From Thalassococcus_A lentus (lineage in GTDB: Bacteria > Pseudomonadota > Alphaproteobacteria > Rhodobacterales > Rhodobacteraceae): a stretch of 64,000 bases of DNA. A program made the translations under genes and the position numbers. The DNA lies in the NCBI RefSeq assembly GCF_028023555.1, contig NZ_JAQIOY010000007.1, positions 105,206 to 169,205 of the forward strand, in the 5' to 3' direction. The notes beneath the pieces are model-generated. The model was not told the DNA's origin and ran no database searches. It was given only the letters and a program-made list of their open reading frames with translations. Below are positions 31,876-41,452 of the stretch, one piece after another; the first letter of the stretch is position 1; each line of letters starts with the position of its first letter.

Positions 31876-33045
31876 ATGAGCGATCTACATTTTGCAAAAA
31901 GCCTGTCACGACTGGGCACCGAATCCGCCTTTGTCGTACTGGCCCGCGCCCAGGCTCTGGCCGCAGAAGGGCGCGACATTATCAATCTGGGCATCGGACA
32001 GCCCGATTTCCGGACGCCCGATCACATCGTCGAAGCCGGGATCAAGGCACTGCGCGATGGCCATCACGGCTATACGCCGGCAAACGGCCTGCCCGCACTG
32101 CGCGAGGCGGTTGCCGCTGATCTGCACGCCCGGCACGGCACCGAAGTAAACCCCGACAACGTTGTTGTCGTACCCGGTGGCAAACCGACGATGTTTTTTG
32201 CCGTTCTGATGTTCGGAGAACCGGGCGCCGAGATCATGTACCCGAACCCCGGCTTTCCCATCTACGAATCTGTCATCCGCTATTCCGGTGCCACGCCCGT
32301 GCCGATCCGTCTGCGTGAGGAAAACGGGTTTGCCTTTTCTGCCGACGAAGTGCTGAGCCAGATCACGCCCAAGACACGGTTGATGATCATAAATTCACCC
32401 GCCAATCCGACGGGCGGTGTCACACCGCGCGCCGAAATCGACAAACTGGTGGCCGGCTTGGCCGATCACCCGCAGGTGGCCATCCTGTCCGACGAAATCT
32501 ACAGCCAAATGCTGTACGACGGACGGGAACACGTCAGTCTTTTGCAGTACCCCGAAATCCGCGACCGGCTGATCATGCTGGACGGTTGGTCAAAAACCTA
32601 TGCCATGACGGGCTGGCGGATGGGTTATGCGGTCTGGCCTGACAGCTGCGTAGAGCATGTCACACGGCTTTGCATCAACGATCATTCCTGCGTCAACGCA
32701 GCTGCGCAATTTGCCGGACTGGCCGCGCTGACCGGACCCAAGGATGCAGTCACGGATATGGTGGCCCAGTTTGACGAGCGCCGGAAAATCATCGTTCGGG
32801 AACTCAATACGGTTCCCGGTTTTCGATGCGCCGATGCAGCCGGGGCATTCTACGCCTTTCCCAATATCGAAGGCACGGGCCTGACCGCAAAAGAAGCGCA
32901 AGACCGCTTTCTGGACGAGGCAGGCGTTGCCACCGTCGCAGGAACATCCTTTGGCGCCATGGGCGAAGGATACCTGCGTTTTTCCTATGCCAACTCGGCT
33001 GAAAACATCGTCGAGGCCTGCAATAGAATTCGCAAACTCTTTTGA
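31876..33045 (+). CDS. Class I/II PLP-dependent aminotransferase
   Basis: 389 aa from ATG 31876. Fold-type I features: NLGIGQPDFRTPDHI, PANPTGG, SDEIYSQMLYDG, the PLP-Lys segment GWSKTYAMTGWRMGY, and the carboxylate-binding Arg in YLRFSYA. Close to aspartate/alanine-type aminotransferases. The next gene is a transketolase whose ATG overlaps this stop (TGATG). The pair suggests handling of an amino sugar acid or hydroxypyruvate/serine-like intermediate, which is unproven. Confidence 0.88.
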   Translation: MSDLHFAKSLSRLGTESAFVVLARAQALAAEGRDIINLGIGQPDFRTPDHIVEAGIKALRDGHHGYTPANGLPALREAVAADLHARHGTEVNPDNVVVVPGGKPTMFFAVLMFGEPGAEIMYPNPGFPIYESVIRYSGATPVPIRLREENGFAFSADEVLSQITPKTRLMIINSPANPTGGVTPRAEIDKLVAGLADHPQVAILSDEIYSQMLYDGREHVSLLQYPEIRDRLIMLDGWSKTYAMTGWRMGYAVWPDSCVEHVTRLCINDHSCVNAAAQFAGLAALTGPKDAVTDMVAQFDERRKIIVRELNTVPGFRCADAAGAFYAFPNIEGTGLTAKEAQDRFLDEAGVATVAGTSFGAMGEGYLRFSYANSAENIVEACNRIRKLF

Positions 33046-35048
33046 TGTCTGGCCCTGCGACACCTTCGATAGAGCGGAGCGACCCGGATATTCAATCCAT
33101 GGCGCATGCGATCCGTTTTTTGGCAGTCGACGCGATCCGCGAGGCTGGCGAAGGTCATCAGGGCGTGCCGCTTGGCATGGCCGAGATCGCCGCCACGCTG
33201 TTCGCACGGCACCTGAAGGCAGACCCTCAAAACCCCCTGTGGCCTGACCGGGATCGGCTCGTGCTGTCCAACGGGCACGGCTCCATGCTGCTTTATGCGT
33301 TGCTACATCTGGCGGGCTACGACGAAATCTCGCTGGATCAGATCAAAGCATTCCGGAAACTCGGCTCACTCTGTGCAGGGCATCCGGAAATCGAGCAGCA
33401 CGCAGGAATTGAAATCACCACCGGGCTTTTGGGACAGGGCATCGCATGCGCAGTCGGAATGGCTGTGGCCGAGGCCCGTTTGGCAGCCGAATTCGGCAGT
33501 GAATGCGTGGATCATCGCACTTGGGCATTTGTCGGAGATGGCTGTCTGCAAGAAGGTATGGGGCAAGAAGCCATATCGCTCGCCGGACATCTGCGACTGG
33601 GCAAGCTGGCGTTTCTTTGGGACGACAACCGCATAACCGATGATGGTGATACCTTACTGGCCATTTCCGAAGACATTCCCGCCCGTTTTCGCGCAGCAAA
33701 CTGGCAGGTGATCGAGGTCGACGGCCATGACATTGCCGCCCTGGACGCCGCCATGGATCAGGCGCGGCAAGACCCCAGACCATCCTTGATTGCCTGCCGG
33801 ACCGTTATCGCAAAGGGCATCGCCCGGCTACAAGGCCAGCGCGGTGGGCACAGCGCACCTTTGACCGATGCGGATGTCGCGGACATGCGCCGCGATCTGG
33901 GATGGAACCACCCTGCGTTTGACATCCCGCGCAGCGTCTACGACGACTATGACACCGTCATGACCCGAGGCCGCACGGAACATGCGCTTTGGAAAGCCCG
34001 ACTGGCGAGCGATCCCGGACGCGCCGAATTTGACCGTTGGCATTCATTCGGTCTGCCGTCTGACTGGTCGAACGTGCTGGCCGACCTGCCGCATCATTTC
34101 GCTAATGCCCCCGGTCCCAAGGGGACGATCAATGCTTCCGGTGCAGTTTGCGACGCGCTCGACCAGGTGCTGCCTGAGCTGTTGGTCCTGTGTGCAGATC
34201 TAGAAGCGCCCACCGGCCACAAACGATCCCGCGCGGGCTTTGGCGTGCAAAACCGGGCGGGCAGCTATGTGCACTGCGGCGTGCGAGAGCATCTTATGGG
34301 CGCGATGGCCTGCGGTATCGCAGCGCATGGCGGGCTTCGCCCGATCAACGTGACTTATCTTGCATTTGCCGACTATGAACGCGCCGCCATGCGGATGGCT
34401 GCCCTGATGAAGCTGCCTGCCTTGTTCGTCTTTAGCCACGACAGCATTGGTGTTGGCAGCAACGGCCCGACCCATCAACCGGTTGAGACGCTGGCGGCCT
34501 ATCGCGCCATGCCCAACATGCGGGTTTTTCGGCCGGCGGATGTCACGGAAACCGCAGAAGCCTGGCAAATTGCGCTCGAGCATCTAAAGGGCCCAACGAT
34601 GCTCGCGTTGTCCCGACAAGATGCGCCGCCAGTTTGTCCTGCCCGGTCCGAGAACCTATCCCGGCTGGGTGGTTATCTTCTCAGAGAGCCTGATGAGCAA
34701 AGGGATATTACGCTGATCGCAACTGGCACCGAGGTCGCGCTGGCCCTGCAGGCCAGCGAAACGCTGAAGGCTGAGGGCATCAACGCCGCAGTTGTTTCCC
34801 TGCCCTGTTGGGAGCTGTTCGAGGATCAATCCGCAGACTACCGCAACGCAGTTCTGGGCCAGGTTCCCCGGATCGGCATAGAAGCCGCGCTGCGATTTGG
34901 CTGGGATCGCTACCTGAGGCCTGAGGATGCCTTTGTCGGCATGCCGGGTTTTGGCGCATCGGCCAAAGCAGAGGTGCTTTTTGACCATTTCGGGATAACG
35001 GACACCGCGATTTGCAACGCAGCAAGAGACCTGCTGCAAAAGCACTGA
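33045..35048 (+). CDS. Transketolase, full length, divergent
   Basis: 667 aa, single-chain transketolase with N-terminal PP domain (FVGDGCLQEGMGQEAISLAG then DDNRIT for TPP/Mg), PYR domain (GVREHLMGAMACGIAAHGG with catalytic Glu) and C-domain. The first cofactor motif reads AGEGHQGVPLGMA where typical enzymes have NSGHPGAPMGMA. This keeps the His but changes the neighbouring Pro to Gln. The catalytic HDSIGVGSNGPTHQP is present. A second transketolase besides the split one at 1890-3796. It may serve the pentose-phosphate pathway or a specialised ketol donor. Confidence 0.88.
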   Translation: MSGPATPSIERSDPDIQSMAHAIRFLAVDAIREAGEGHQGVPLGMAEIAATLFARHLKADPQNPLWPDRDRLVLSNGHGSMLLYALLHLAGYDEISLDQIKAFRKLGSLCAGHPEIEQHAGIEITTGLLGQGIACAVGMAVAEARLAAEFGSECVDHRTWAFVGDGCLQEGMGQEAISLAGHLRLGKLAFLWDDNRITDDGDTLLAISEDIPARFRAANWQVIEVDGHDIAALDAAMDQARQDPRPSLIACRTVIAKGIARLQGQRGGHSAPLTDADVADMRRDLGWNHPAFDIPRSVYDDYDTVMTRGRTEHALWKARLASDPGRAEFDRWHSFGLPSDWSNVLADLPHHFANAPGPKGTINASGAVCDALDQVLPELLVLCADLEAPTGHKRSRAGFGVQNRAGSYVHCGVREHLMGAMACGIAAHGGLRPINVTYLAFADYERAAMRMAALMKLPALFVFSHDSIGVGSNGPTHQPVETLAAYRAMPNMRVFRPADVTETAEAWQIALEHLKGPTMLALSRQDAPPVCPARSENLSRLGGYLLREPDEQRDITLIATGTEVALALQASETLKAEGINAAVVSLPCWELFEDQSADYRNAVLGQVPRIGIEAALRFGWDRYLRPEDAFVGMPGFGASAKAEVLFDHFGITDTAICNAARDLLQKH

Positions 35049-35161
35049 ACCCATTTCGGCGGCATGGCCGTCAAACGCCAAATGCCAATGCTGCGTTTTC
35101 GCCCGGCATTGCGACGCAAACAGGCTTTCCAATTTGTGGAACCGGTGGCACTGTCACCGTC

Positions 35162-36829
35162 ATGAAGGACCTGCCCGATATACCAGAACAGGCGCCGCTG
35201 CGTCCGCCCTCCCAGGTGATGCGTCTTTCCCGTATGGGATCGATGTTCCCGACGCGGCTTTCGTTTCTGCGTGTCCTGATGCGGCGGCTGAGTCAGGAAG
35301 GCGCGACACTGACGCGTCCTGTTTGGGAAATCGACCAAGGCGGCTTTGGCCATGCTGTCTATTCGATCGATCTGGGCGGCCACACCTATAGCCTTGTGGC
35401 GATATCGACCGACTTGCCGGACCATTTGCGCACCGACCGAGTGATCGCCACAGCGTGGGACACCGCCTATGTCTTGTTTGACGGCACGCCAGATGCTGAT
35501 GACATCAGCCGGATCATAGCCAACGCGCCCCGCCAAGAAGCCGGCCGCTTTACCGAAAAAGAGCTGGTGCTCAGCCGCGCAAACAAATCCGTCCGCCTGT
35601 TCAACCATGTTGTCGAACAACTGCGCGCAGGCAATCAGCCCGACCTGACGCTTGTGAACAGCGTCGGATATCTGATGCGAACAACCGCCGTCTATGGAAA
35701 TGGCAAATTCGGCATTGCTGACCGTGGTCTGATTGAGGATCGGCCCGGACTGGGCGGGCCTTTTGCCGCCGAAATGTTGACCGTCTGGATGATCCGGAAC
35801 TTCACCCACGATCTGGCAGAGTTTCTGGGCGGTGCGCCACTGGACGACGCAGTCAAACGCCATCTTGGCATCGGCAATTCAACAGGGTTGGGGATGGCGC
35901 CCTTTCTGGTGTCTCACCCGGTTCTACTGCACAACTGGATGATCGCCCGGGAAACGGCGATCGCCCGGGCCTGCGCCGTCGAGCGTTTGACAAACCAGCA
36001 AACTGCCACACTGCAAAAGCTATCGTCCCGCGCGGCGCGCCATCTCGAACAGTGGAACGTACCCGCCGATGAACATCAGGCGCGGATCGAAACGATCCGG
36101 CACGAGTGGTCCGCAGTGAGCGAGATGATCAACGGACAGGTTTTGTCGGGACCCAAGCCTATTGCTGCGTTGATGGACAAGACCGCAGCAATGAGCGTCG
36201 ATACGCAAGAGTTGGTGGCATCGCTGGTGATCGAACCATTCGGTGAACTCGTCGACGGCCTGTCCGAATGCATGAGCGACCCATTAGGCCTGCGCGCTGT
36301 ACCATTCCAATCGACGCATGAATTGAAAGACGCGATCGAAAGTGGCTTTGACTGGGCCTTGGAGATTGATTTCGACGGGCAGGAAAACACGCGGCTGTTC
36401 TGGTATGTGTCCGAAGAAAAGCTGGAGCCGCGGCTCGGGGATCGCCATGCCGAACCCGGTGCTGAGCTGGAAAGTCCGCTGGATATCGCCCGCCGCGTTC
36501 AGGCCCTTTGGTCTGACCTTGACGGTGCCGACCCTGATCTCAGAGCATTTCGCCAGAACCATCCCCAGCACGAAATGGCCTTGAACCGTGTGCTGTGCAC
36601 CGCTCTGCATCCCTATTCAGAGATCCGAGACAACCTGATCGGAGCGGGTTGCCTTCCGATCGATATGCTGCGCTGCAAACTGTCATTTTTCGGCGCCACC
36701 AAGTTTGACCCCAAGTCGGACCGCTGGACCCGGATTGCCTTGGCCCAAGGCGCGCCGCTACCACACGAATTGCAAACCAGCCGTGCTGATGATTGGTGGC
36801 TACCCGTCCTCGAAGGCTTGGCGTCATGA
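35162..36829 (+). CDS. Conserved protein of unknown function
   Basis: 555 aa from ATG 35162 (MKDLPDIPEQ); the longer frame to 35012 is not supported. No signal peptide or membrane segments. I do not recognise a characterised family. The sequence is soluble and moderately charged, rich in W, R and H (for example GGFGHAVYSIDLGGHTYSLVAIS, VYGNGKFGIADRG, LRCKLSFFGATKFDPKSDRW). The distribution of motifs along the whole length suggests a single large fold. The stop overlaps the start of the next gene (ATGA), so the two proteins are probably made together. Confidence 0.8.
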   Translation: MKDLPDIPEQAPLRPPSQVMRLSRMGSMFPTRLSFLRVLMRRLSQEGATLTRPVWEIDQGGFGHAVYSIDLGGHTYSLVAISTDLPDHLRTDRVIATAWDTAYVLFDGTPDADDISRIIANAPRQEAGRFTEKELVLSRANKSVRLFNHVVEQLRAGNQPDLTLVNSVGYLMRTTAVYGNGKFGIADRGLIEDRPGLGGPFAAEMLTVWMIRNFTHDLAEFLGGAPLDDAVKRHLGIGNSTGLGMAPFLVSHPVLLHNWMIARETAIARACAVERLTNQQTATLQKLSSRAARHLEQWNVPADEHQARIETIRHEWSAVSEMINGQVLSGPKPIAALMDKTAAMSVDTQELVASLVIEPFGELVDGLSECMSDPLGLRAVPFQSTHELKDAIESGFDWALEIDFDGQENTRLFWYVSEEKLEPRLGDRHAEPGAELESPLDIARRVQALWSDLDGADPDLRAFRQNHPQHEMALNRVLCTALHPYSEIRDNLIGAGCLPIDMLRCKLSFFGATKFDPKSDRWTRIALAQGAPLPHELQTSRADDWWLPVLEGLAS

Positions 36830-37350
36830 CCCATTCAGCGACGGAAATCGCGGCCCTTGCTCAAAAGGCGGCGCGCGGCGCTGGTTTTCCTGCGGCCCAG
36901 GCCGAACACTTCGGGCGCGTGGCCGCGTTGCATCTGGGCGCAGGCCGGGACGAAGCGGCCTTGCTCGACGCCTTGCAAGACCCCTCCGACAGCGCAATTC
37001 TGCGCCTTCCGCTGCTGATGGATGATGTACTGCGCGCTGTCGCGCTCGCGGGCAAAGATGTCTCGCTCAGTCTGCATCCAGGCGACGAACATCTTGTTTT
37101 GTCCTATGCGCGCTGGTTGCCGATGCGGTTGACGGCCTGCGCCGTGCGCCCCGAGACCGACAGCCATCAGGCGCGCCTCGAACTATCCGCAGATCCTGCG
37201 GTTCCGGCGCGCCCGGCGCTTCCGGCGCGGATATCAGCAAGCCCGGACTTGATGGAAACCATGGGCGCCCTGGCGGCCAAAACCTATGTGCCGGCCACCG
37301 AAGCATCCCGCAGTGCCGGGGCCGGCGCGGGCGATATCGACAACGATTGA
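36826..37350 (+). CDS. Uncharacterised protein, partner of the preceding gene
   Basis: 174 aa from ATG 36826, overlapping the previous stop. An N-terminal helical part (ATEIAALAQKAARGAGFPAAQAEHFG) has an ANTAR-free, enzyme-like GAGFPAAQAEH block. The body is followed by an Ala/Pro-rich low-complexity tail (PAVPARPALPARISAS). It reminds me of DUF3726-type proteins, but I am not sure. Function unknown; converges on truA. Confidence 0.75.
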   Translation: MTHSATEIAALAQKAARGAGFPAAQAEHFGRVAALHLGAGRDEAALLDALQDPSDSAILRLPLLMDDVLRAVALAGKDVSLSLHPGDEHLVLSYARWLPMRLTACAVRPETDSHQARLELSADPAVPARPALPARISASPDLMETMGALAAKTYVPATEASRSAGAGAGDIDND

Positions 37351-37374
37351 GCGCCCGGTTCTGACGGCACGGCC

Positions 37375-38148
37375 TCAGTTATCCGCAAACGGGTTTTCCG
37401 GGTATTCAACCCCCATCAGGTATAGCCCATGCGGCGGGCAAACCGGCCCGCAGGCCGCGCGATCCCTCGCGTCCAATGCTTCGCGCACCCGATCTGGCGA
37501 CCAGCTTCCCGCGCCCACCCGCTCCAACGTGCCCACGATGGAACGCACCTGATTATGAAGGAATGACCGCGCGCGCAGGGCAAAGCGGATTTCCCGCCCG
37601 GCCAACCCATCATGGGTCTCGATCTGAATGTCATCCATCGTTTTGACCGGCGACAAGGCCTGACACATCACAGACCGGAACGTCGTGAAATCATGTTGCC
37701 CTAACAGATGCGCCGCGCCTTCGCGCATGGCCTCAACATCCAGCGCGTGGTTCACGCGCCAGACCTGTCCGGTCTCCAGCGTTGCCGGGGCGCGGCGTGT
37801 CAGCAGACGAAACAGATACCGCCGTTCAGTCGCTGAAAACCGGGCGTGCCAGTCGTCGGACACAGGCTCGGCACGAAGGATCGCGACAGGTGCAGGCTTA
37901 AGATGATAGTTCAGCGCCTCGGACAAACGGAATGGGTCCCAGTCCTTTTGCATGTCACAATGGGCAACCTGTCCGCGGGCATGCACCCCGGCGTCTGTCC
38001 GTCCTGCGGCTGCAATCGTGTGATCGCGTGGCTCCAGCTTGGCCAGCGCTGCCTCGATGGCACCCTGCACCGAAGGCTGGTCCGCCTGTCTTTGCCATCC
38101 CGCAAACGGGCGGCCGTCATATTCAACCAAAAGCGCATATCTGGGCAT
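37375..38148 (-). CDS. truA: tRNA pseudouridine(38-40) synthase TruA
   Basis: 257 aa from ATG 38148 (MPRYALLVEYDGRPFAGWQRQ). Catalytic Asp in AAGRTDAGVHARGQVAH. Also conserved: RRYLFRLLTRR, the HDFTTFRSVMCQA block and RSFLHNQVRSIVGTL. It pseudouridylates the anticodon arm of tRNAs. The reading frame extends upstream to 38340, but that extension is low-complexity and is not supported. Confidence 0.95.
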   Translation of the reverse strand: MPRYALLVEYDGRPFAGWQRQADQPSVQGAIEAALAKLEPRDHTIAAAGRTDAGVHARGQVAHCDMQKDWDPFRLSEALNYHLKPAPVAILRAEPVSDDWHARFSATERRYLFRLLTRRAPATLETGQVWRVNHALDVEAMREGAAHLLGQHDFTTFRSVMCQALSPVKTMDDIQIETHDGLAGREIRFALRARSFLHNQVRSIVGTLERVGAGSWSPDRVREALDARDRAACGPVCPPHGLYLMGVEYPENPFADN

Positions 38149-38357
38149 GGTTTGCCCATAGCGGTGCCAGCGCTTTACAGCAAGAGTTCCCTGCGCGATG
38201 GGGCCGCGCAATGGGACGGTGGGCGGGGCGCCTTCCGGCGCAGCCGGAACAGCGCCGCCGACCGTAACCTCCAACGGGAAAAGAGCGCGGTCTCTCCCCT
38301 CTGGCCCTTCCCCGCGCCCGTGCTTATCTTGCATTTGCAAACAAGGGGACGATTGCT

Positions 38358-39785
38358 TTGGTTATTGGAACGATCGCGGACACGCTGACACGCGGTGTCG
38401 AAAACGTGACCGGCACATTGTCGGAAACCTTCTTTGAGCCAACCCTGCGTTTGGGGGTCACCGGACTCAGCCGCGCGGGCAAGACCGTCTTTATCACGTC
38501 ACTGATCGCGAACCTCATGGATCGCGGCCGCATGCCTCAACTGGTGGCTCAAGCCGAGGGCCGGATCTTGTCCGCCTACCTGCAGCCGCAGCCCGATGAC
38601 ACGATCCCGCGGTTTGACTATGAAAGCCACCTGGGCGCGCTGACCGCACAGAACCCACGCTGGCCCGACAGCACGCGCGCAGTGTCGGAGCTGCGCCTGT
38701 CGCTGAAGATTGCGCCCAGCGGCCTGCTTTCCGGCTTTCAGGGCCCACGCACATTGCACCTGGATATCGTGGATTACCCCGGAGAATGGCTGCTTGACCT
38801 CGGGCTGATGGACAAGACCTATACGCAGTGGTCGGCGGATATGCTGGCCCGTTTGCCCGGGCGTCCGGACACAGAAGATTTCCTGCAGTTATCCAACACC
38901 GAAGACAGCGCCAAGCCGCTGGATGAAAGCCGCGCAAAAGCACTGGCAGACGCCTATACCGCCACGTTGCAGGCCGCGCGTGAGGCGGGTTTTTCCGACT
39001 GCTCGCCGGGTCGTTTCCTGTTGCCGGGCGAATTGGCCGGGTCGCCGGTGCTGACCTTCGCCCCCTTGCCATCGCGCACAGGCGCGCCGCGCAGATCGCT
39101 TTGGCGCGAAATGGAAAGACGCTTTGACGCATACAAGGCACAGGTGGTCAAACCCTTCTTCCGGGATCACTTTGCCCGCATAGACCGGCAGGTGGTTTTG
39201 GTTGATGCGCTTGGCGCGATCAATGCGGGCCCGCAGGCAGTCGAGGATCTACGCCGCACCATGACGGACATCCTGCGCACCTTCCGGCCCGGCACAAATG
39301 CCTTTCTGACCAATCTTTTGATGGGCAAACGGGTCGAAAAAATTCTCTTTGCGGCCACAAAGGCCGACCATCTGCATCACAGTCAGCACCCCCAGCTGAC
39401 TGCGATCATGGATGCGCTGGTTCGCGAGGCACGCGACAAAGCCCGCTTTGCCGGGGCCGATACACAGGCTCTGTCTCTCGCGTCACTGCGCGCCACCACC
39501 GAGCAGACCATCACCCATGGCGGACGCGAACTTGAATGTGTGCGCGGATCGCTTCTGTCGGACGATGGAACAGCAGGCAAACAGGCTGCGTTCTATCCCG
39601 GTGATCTTCCCGAAGATCCCGCGCATCTATTGGGGCCCGCGCGCGACGGGGCCGAAACCTGGCTGGACGCCGACTACCGGGTGATGCGGTTTGCCCCGGC
39701 CCGCCTGACGCTGAAGCCCGGCGAAGGTCCGCCGCACATCCGGTTGGATCGTGCCGCGCAATTCCTGATCGGTGACAAGCTGTGA
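38358..39785 (+). CDS. ycjX: YcjX family P-loop protein (DUF463)
   Basis: 475 aa from TTG 38358, with AAGGGGACG about 8 nt upstream; no ATG is available near the conserved start. Walker A LSRAGKTVFITSLIANL, FEPTLRLGVTGLSR, DYPGEWLLDL, and FAATKADHLHHSQHPQL are conserved in YcjX. Stress-linked predicted ATPase/GTPase. It is followed by a GNAT acetyltransferase and then YcjF, each with a short overlap, suggesting one operon. Confidence 0.9.
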   Translation: MVIGTIADTLTRGVENVTGTLSETFFEPTLRLGVTGLSRAGKTVFITSLIANLMDRGRMPQLVAQAEGRILSAYLQPQPDDTIPRFDYESHLGALTAQNPRWPDSTRAVSELRLSLKIAPSGLLSGFQGPRTLHLDIVDYPGEWLLDLGLMDKTYTQWSADMLARLPGRPDTEDFLQLSNTEDSAKPLDESRAKALADAYTATLQAAREAGFSDCSPGRFLLPGELAGSPVLTFAPLPSRTGAPRRSLWREMERRFDAYKAQVVKPFFRDHFARIDRQVVLVDALGAINAGPQAVEDLRRTMTDILRTFRPGTNAFLTNLLMGKRVEKILFAATKADHLHHSQHPQLTAIMDALVREARDKARFAGADTQALSLASLRATTEQTITHGGRELECVRGSLLSDDGTAGKQAAFYPGDLPEDPAHLLGPARDGAETWLDADYRVMRFAPARLTLKPGEGPPHIRLDRAAQFLIGDKL

Positions 39786-40261
39786 CCGGGTTCGAAATCC
39801 GCCCTGCCGGTCCTATGGACGCAGGCGCAGTCGGCGCGATCCTGTCGGGTTTCATCGACACCACCGAATGGATGCCGCGCATTCATACCCGCGCCGAGGA
39901 TCTGGCCCATGCCGATATGCTGATCCAGCGCGGCTGGGTCACTGTCGCGACCCGCAATCGAAAGGTCTGCGGATTTCTTGCGCGAAACGGCGGCGTGGTT
40001 CACGCGCTTTATGTGCATCCGACCGCGCGATCGACCGGGGTCGGTGCGATGCTGCTGAACGATGCCAAATTGGCCAGCCCGGCTTTGGAGCTCTGGACTT
40101 TCGAAGCCAACCGCGGCGCACAACGTTTCTACGAACGCGAAGGCTTTGAACTGGCCGAACAAACAGACGGCAAGGGCAACGACGAAGGCCTGCCAGACCG
40201 CCGATATGTCTGGTCTGCAACCTCCGCCGAAGCGGCCAAACAAACGGAGCGCACAGCATGA
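39782..40261 (+). CDS. GNAT family N-acetyltransferase
   Basis: 159 aa from GTG 39782, overlapping the ycjX stop by 4 nt. The acetyl-CoA loop is VHALYVHPTARSTGVGAMLL (R/Q-x-x-G-x-G/A variant), and a C-terminal ANRGAQRFYEREGFELAE is typical of GNATs. Acceptor unknown. Lies between ycjX and ycjF. Confidence 0.88.
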   Translation: MTGFEIRPAGPMDAGAVGAILSGFIDTTEWMPRIHTRAEDLAHADMLIQRGWVTVATRNRKVCGFLARNGGVVHALYVHPTARSTGVGAMLLNDAKLASPALELWTFEANRGAQRFYEREGFELAEQTDGKGNDEGLPDRRYVWSATSAEAAKQTERTA

Positions 40262-41265
40262 CCGATCCCAAAGGCCCCGTTCTGATCGAGCTGGACGACG
40301 AAACACCACACTCTCCTTCCGAAGCGCCCCCGGTGCCCGATATTGGCCAGCCTGCGGCCCCAAGCGGGCAAGCGATGGCCAGCGCCGTTGCTTTGGCCGC
40401 CCGCAAACCTTCGGCATTGGCACGCTGGTTCTGGCGGCTGTTGCTGGCCTTGATTGGCACCGTTGTATCGATCGCGGCGTGGAACTTTGCGACCGGTCTG
40501 ATCACCGCCAATCCTTTGCTCGGTTGGGCCGTTACGGCGCTCATTGCCGCGTTCGTGCTGGTTCTTCTGCTGATCGCGATCAAGGAGCTTGCGGCCTTTT
40601 CGCGACTGTCGCGGATCGACACCTTGCATCACGCAGCGGCCAGTGCGCGCGCCAACGAAGATCTTGGCGCAGCCCGGCGGGTTACGACCGACCTCAAGAA
40701 GCTGTTTCAGCGGCGCGAAGAAACCCGCTGGGGCATGGAACGGCTCGTTGACCGCGAAGCCGAGGTATTCGATGCAGCGGGTCTACTGGATCTGGCCGAG
40801 CGAGAGTTGCTGTCCCCACTGGACGAAGCAGCCGCCACAGAAGTGGAGGCCGCAGCCCGTCAGGTTGCGACTGTAACTGCGCTTGTTCCCTTGGCGCTTG
40901 CCGATGTCGTGGCAGCCCTGACCGCGAACCTGCGCATGATCCGTCGGATCGCGGAAATTTATGGTGGCCGTTCCGGAACGTTGGGAAGTTGGCGTCTGAC
41001 CAAGGCCGTGATGTCCCATTTGGTCGCGACAGGGGCAGTCGCGGTCGGCGATGACATGCTGGAGCCCATTCTGGGTGGCGGGCTGCTTGGAAAGCTCTCG
41101 CGCCGGTTCGGCGAAGGGTTGGTCAACGGCGCACTGACTGCTCGCGTCGGCGTGGCCGCCATGGAAGTATGTCGTCCGTTGCCCTTTCACGCAGCAGAAA
41201 AGCCAGCCGTACGCAGCATGGTTCGGCGTGCGCTCAGTGGGTTGTTTTCGTCCGATAAAGACTGA
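40258..41265 (+). CDS. ycjF: YcjF family membrane protein (TIGR01620/DUF697)
   Basis: 335 aa; ATG overlaps the GNAT stop. Two N-terminal transmembrane segments (about residues 60-81 and 87-106), then a cytoplasmic helical part with the DUF697 block VATVTALVPLALADVVAALTAN and the later GGGLLGKLSRRFGEGLVNGALTARVG. Usually partnered with YcjX at the inner membrane. No strong function is known. Confidence 0.9.
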   Translation: MTDPKGPVLIELDDETPHSPSEAPPVPDIGQPAAPSGQAMASAVALAARKPSALARWFWRLLLALIGTVVSIAAWNFATGLITANPLLGWAVTALIAAFVLVLLLIAIKELAAFSRLSRIDTLHHAAASARANEDLGAARRVTTDLKKLFQRREETRWGMERLVDREAEVFDAAGLLDLAERELLSPLDEAAATEVEAAARQVATVTALVPLALADVVAALTANLRMIRRIAEIYGGRSGTLGSWRLTKAVMSHLVATGAVAVGDDMLEPILGGGLLGKLSRRFGEGLVNGALTARVGVAAMEVCRPLPFHAAEKPAVRSMVRRALSGLFSSDKD

Positions 41266-41452
41266 TCACACAGCCACGAAGGGGCCGCGCGTTTCACGGA
41301 AAATTACGACTGGTTAACAGCCATTTCACACGTCGCGGCGTAGGGAATCTCAGACCGTTTGGTCCATTCGTGACCGGCAAATGTCTTCGTATCGATTTTT
41401 AGACCTGTTTTTTCAGAACTGATCCCAAACTCCAATTTTTCCGGAGCTAATT

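Noticed and set aside
39786..39800. GGTTCGAAATCC, similar to a tRNA T-loop
   Set aside because: It lies inside the GNAT gene, and no acceptor or anticodon stem can be built around it. No tRNA or rRNA was found in the window.
41311..41330. Possible CtrA site near TTAAC at 41317
   Set aside because: Only a half-site; the upstream TTAA is ATTA. The same is true for the TTAAC near 47850.
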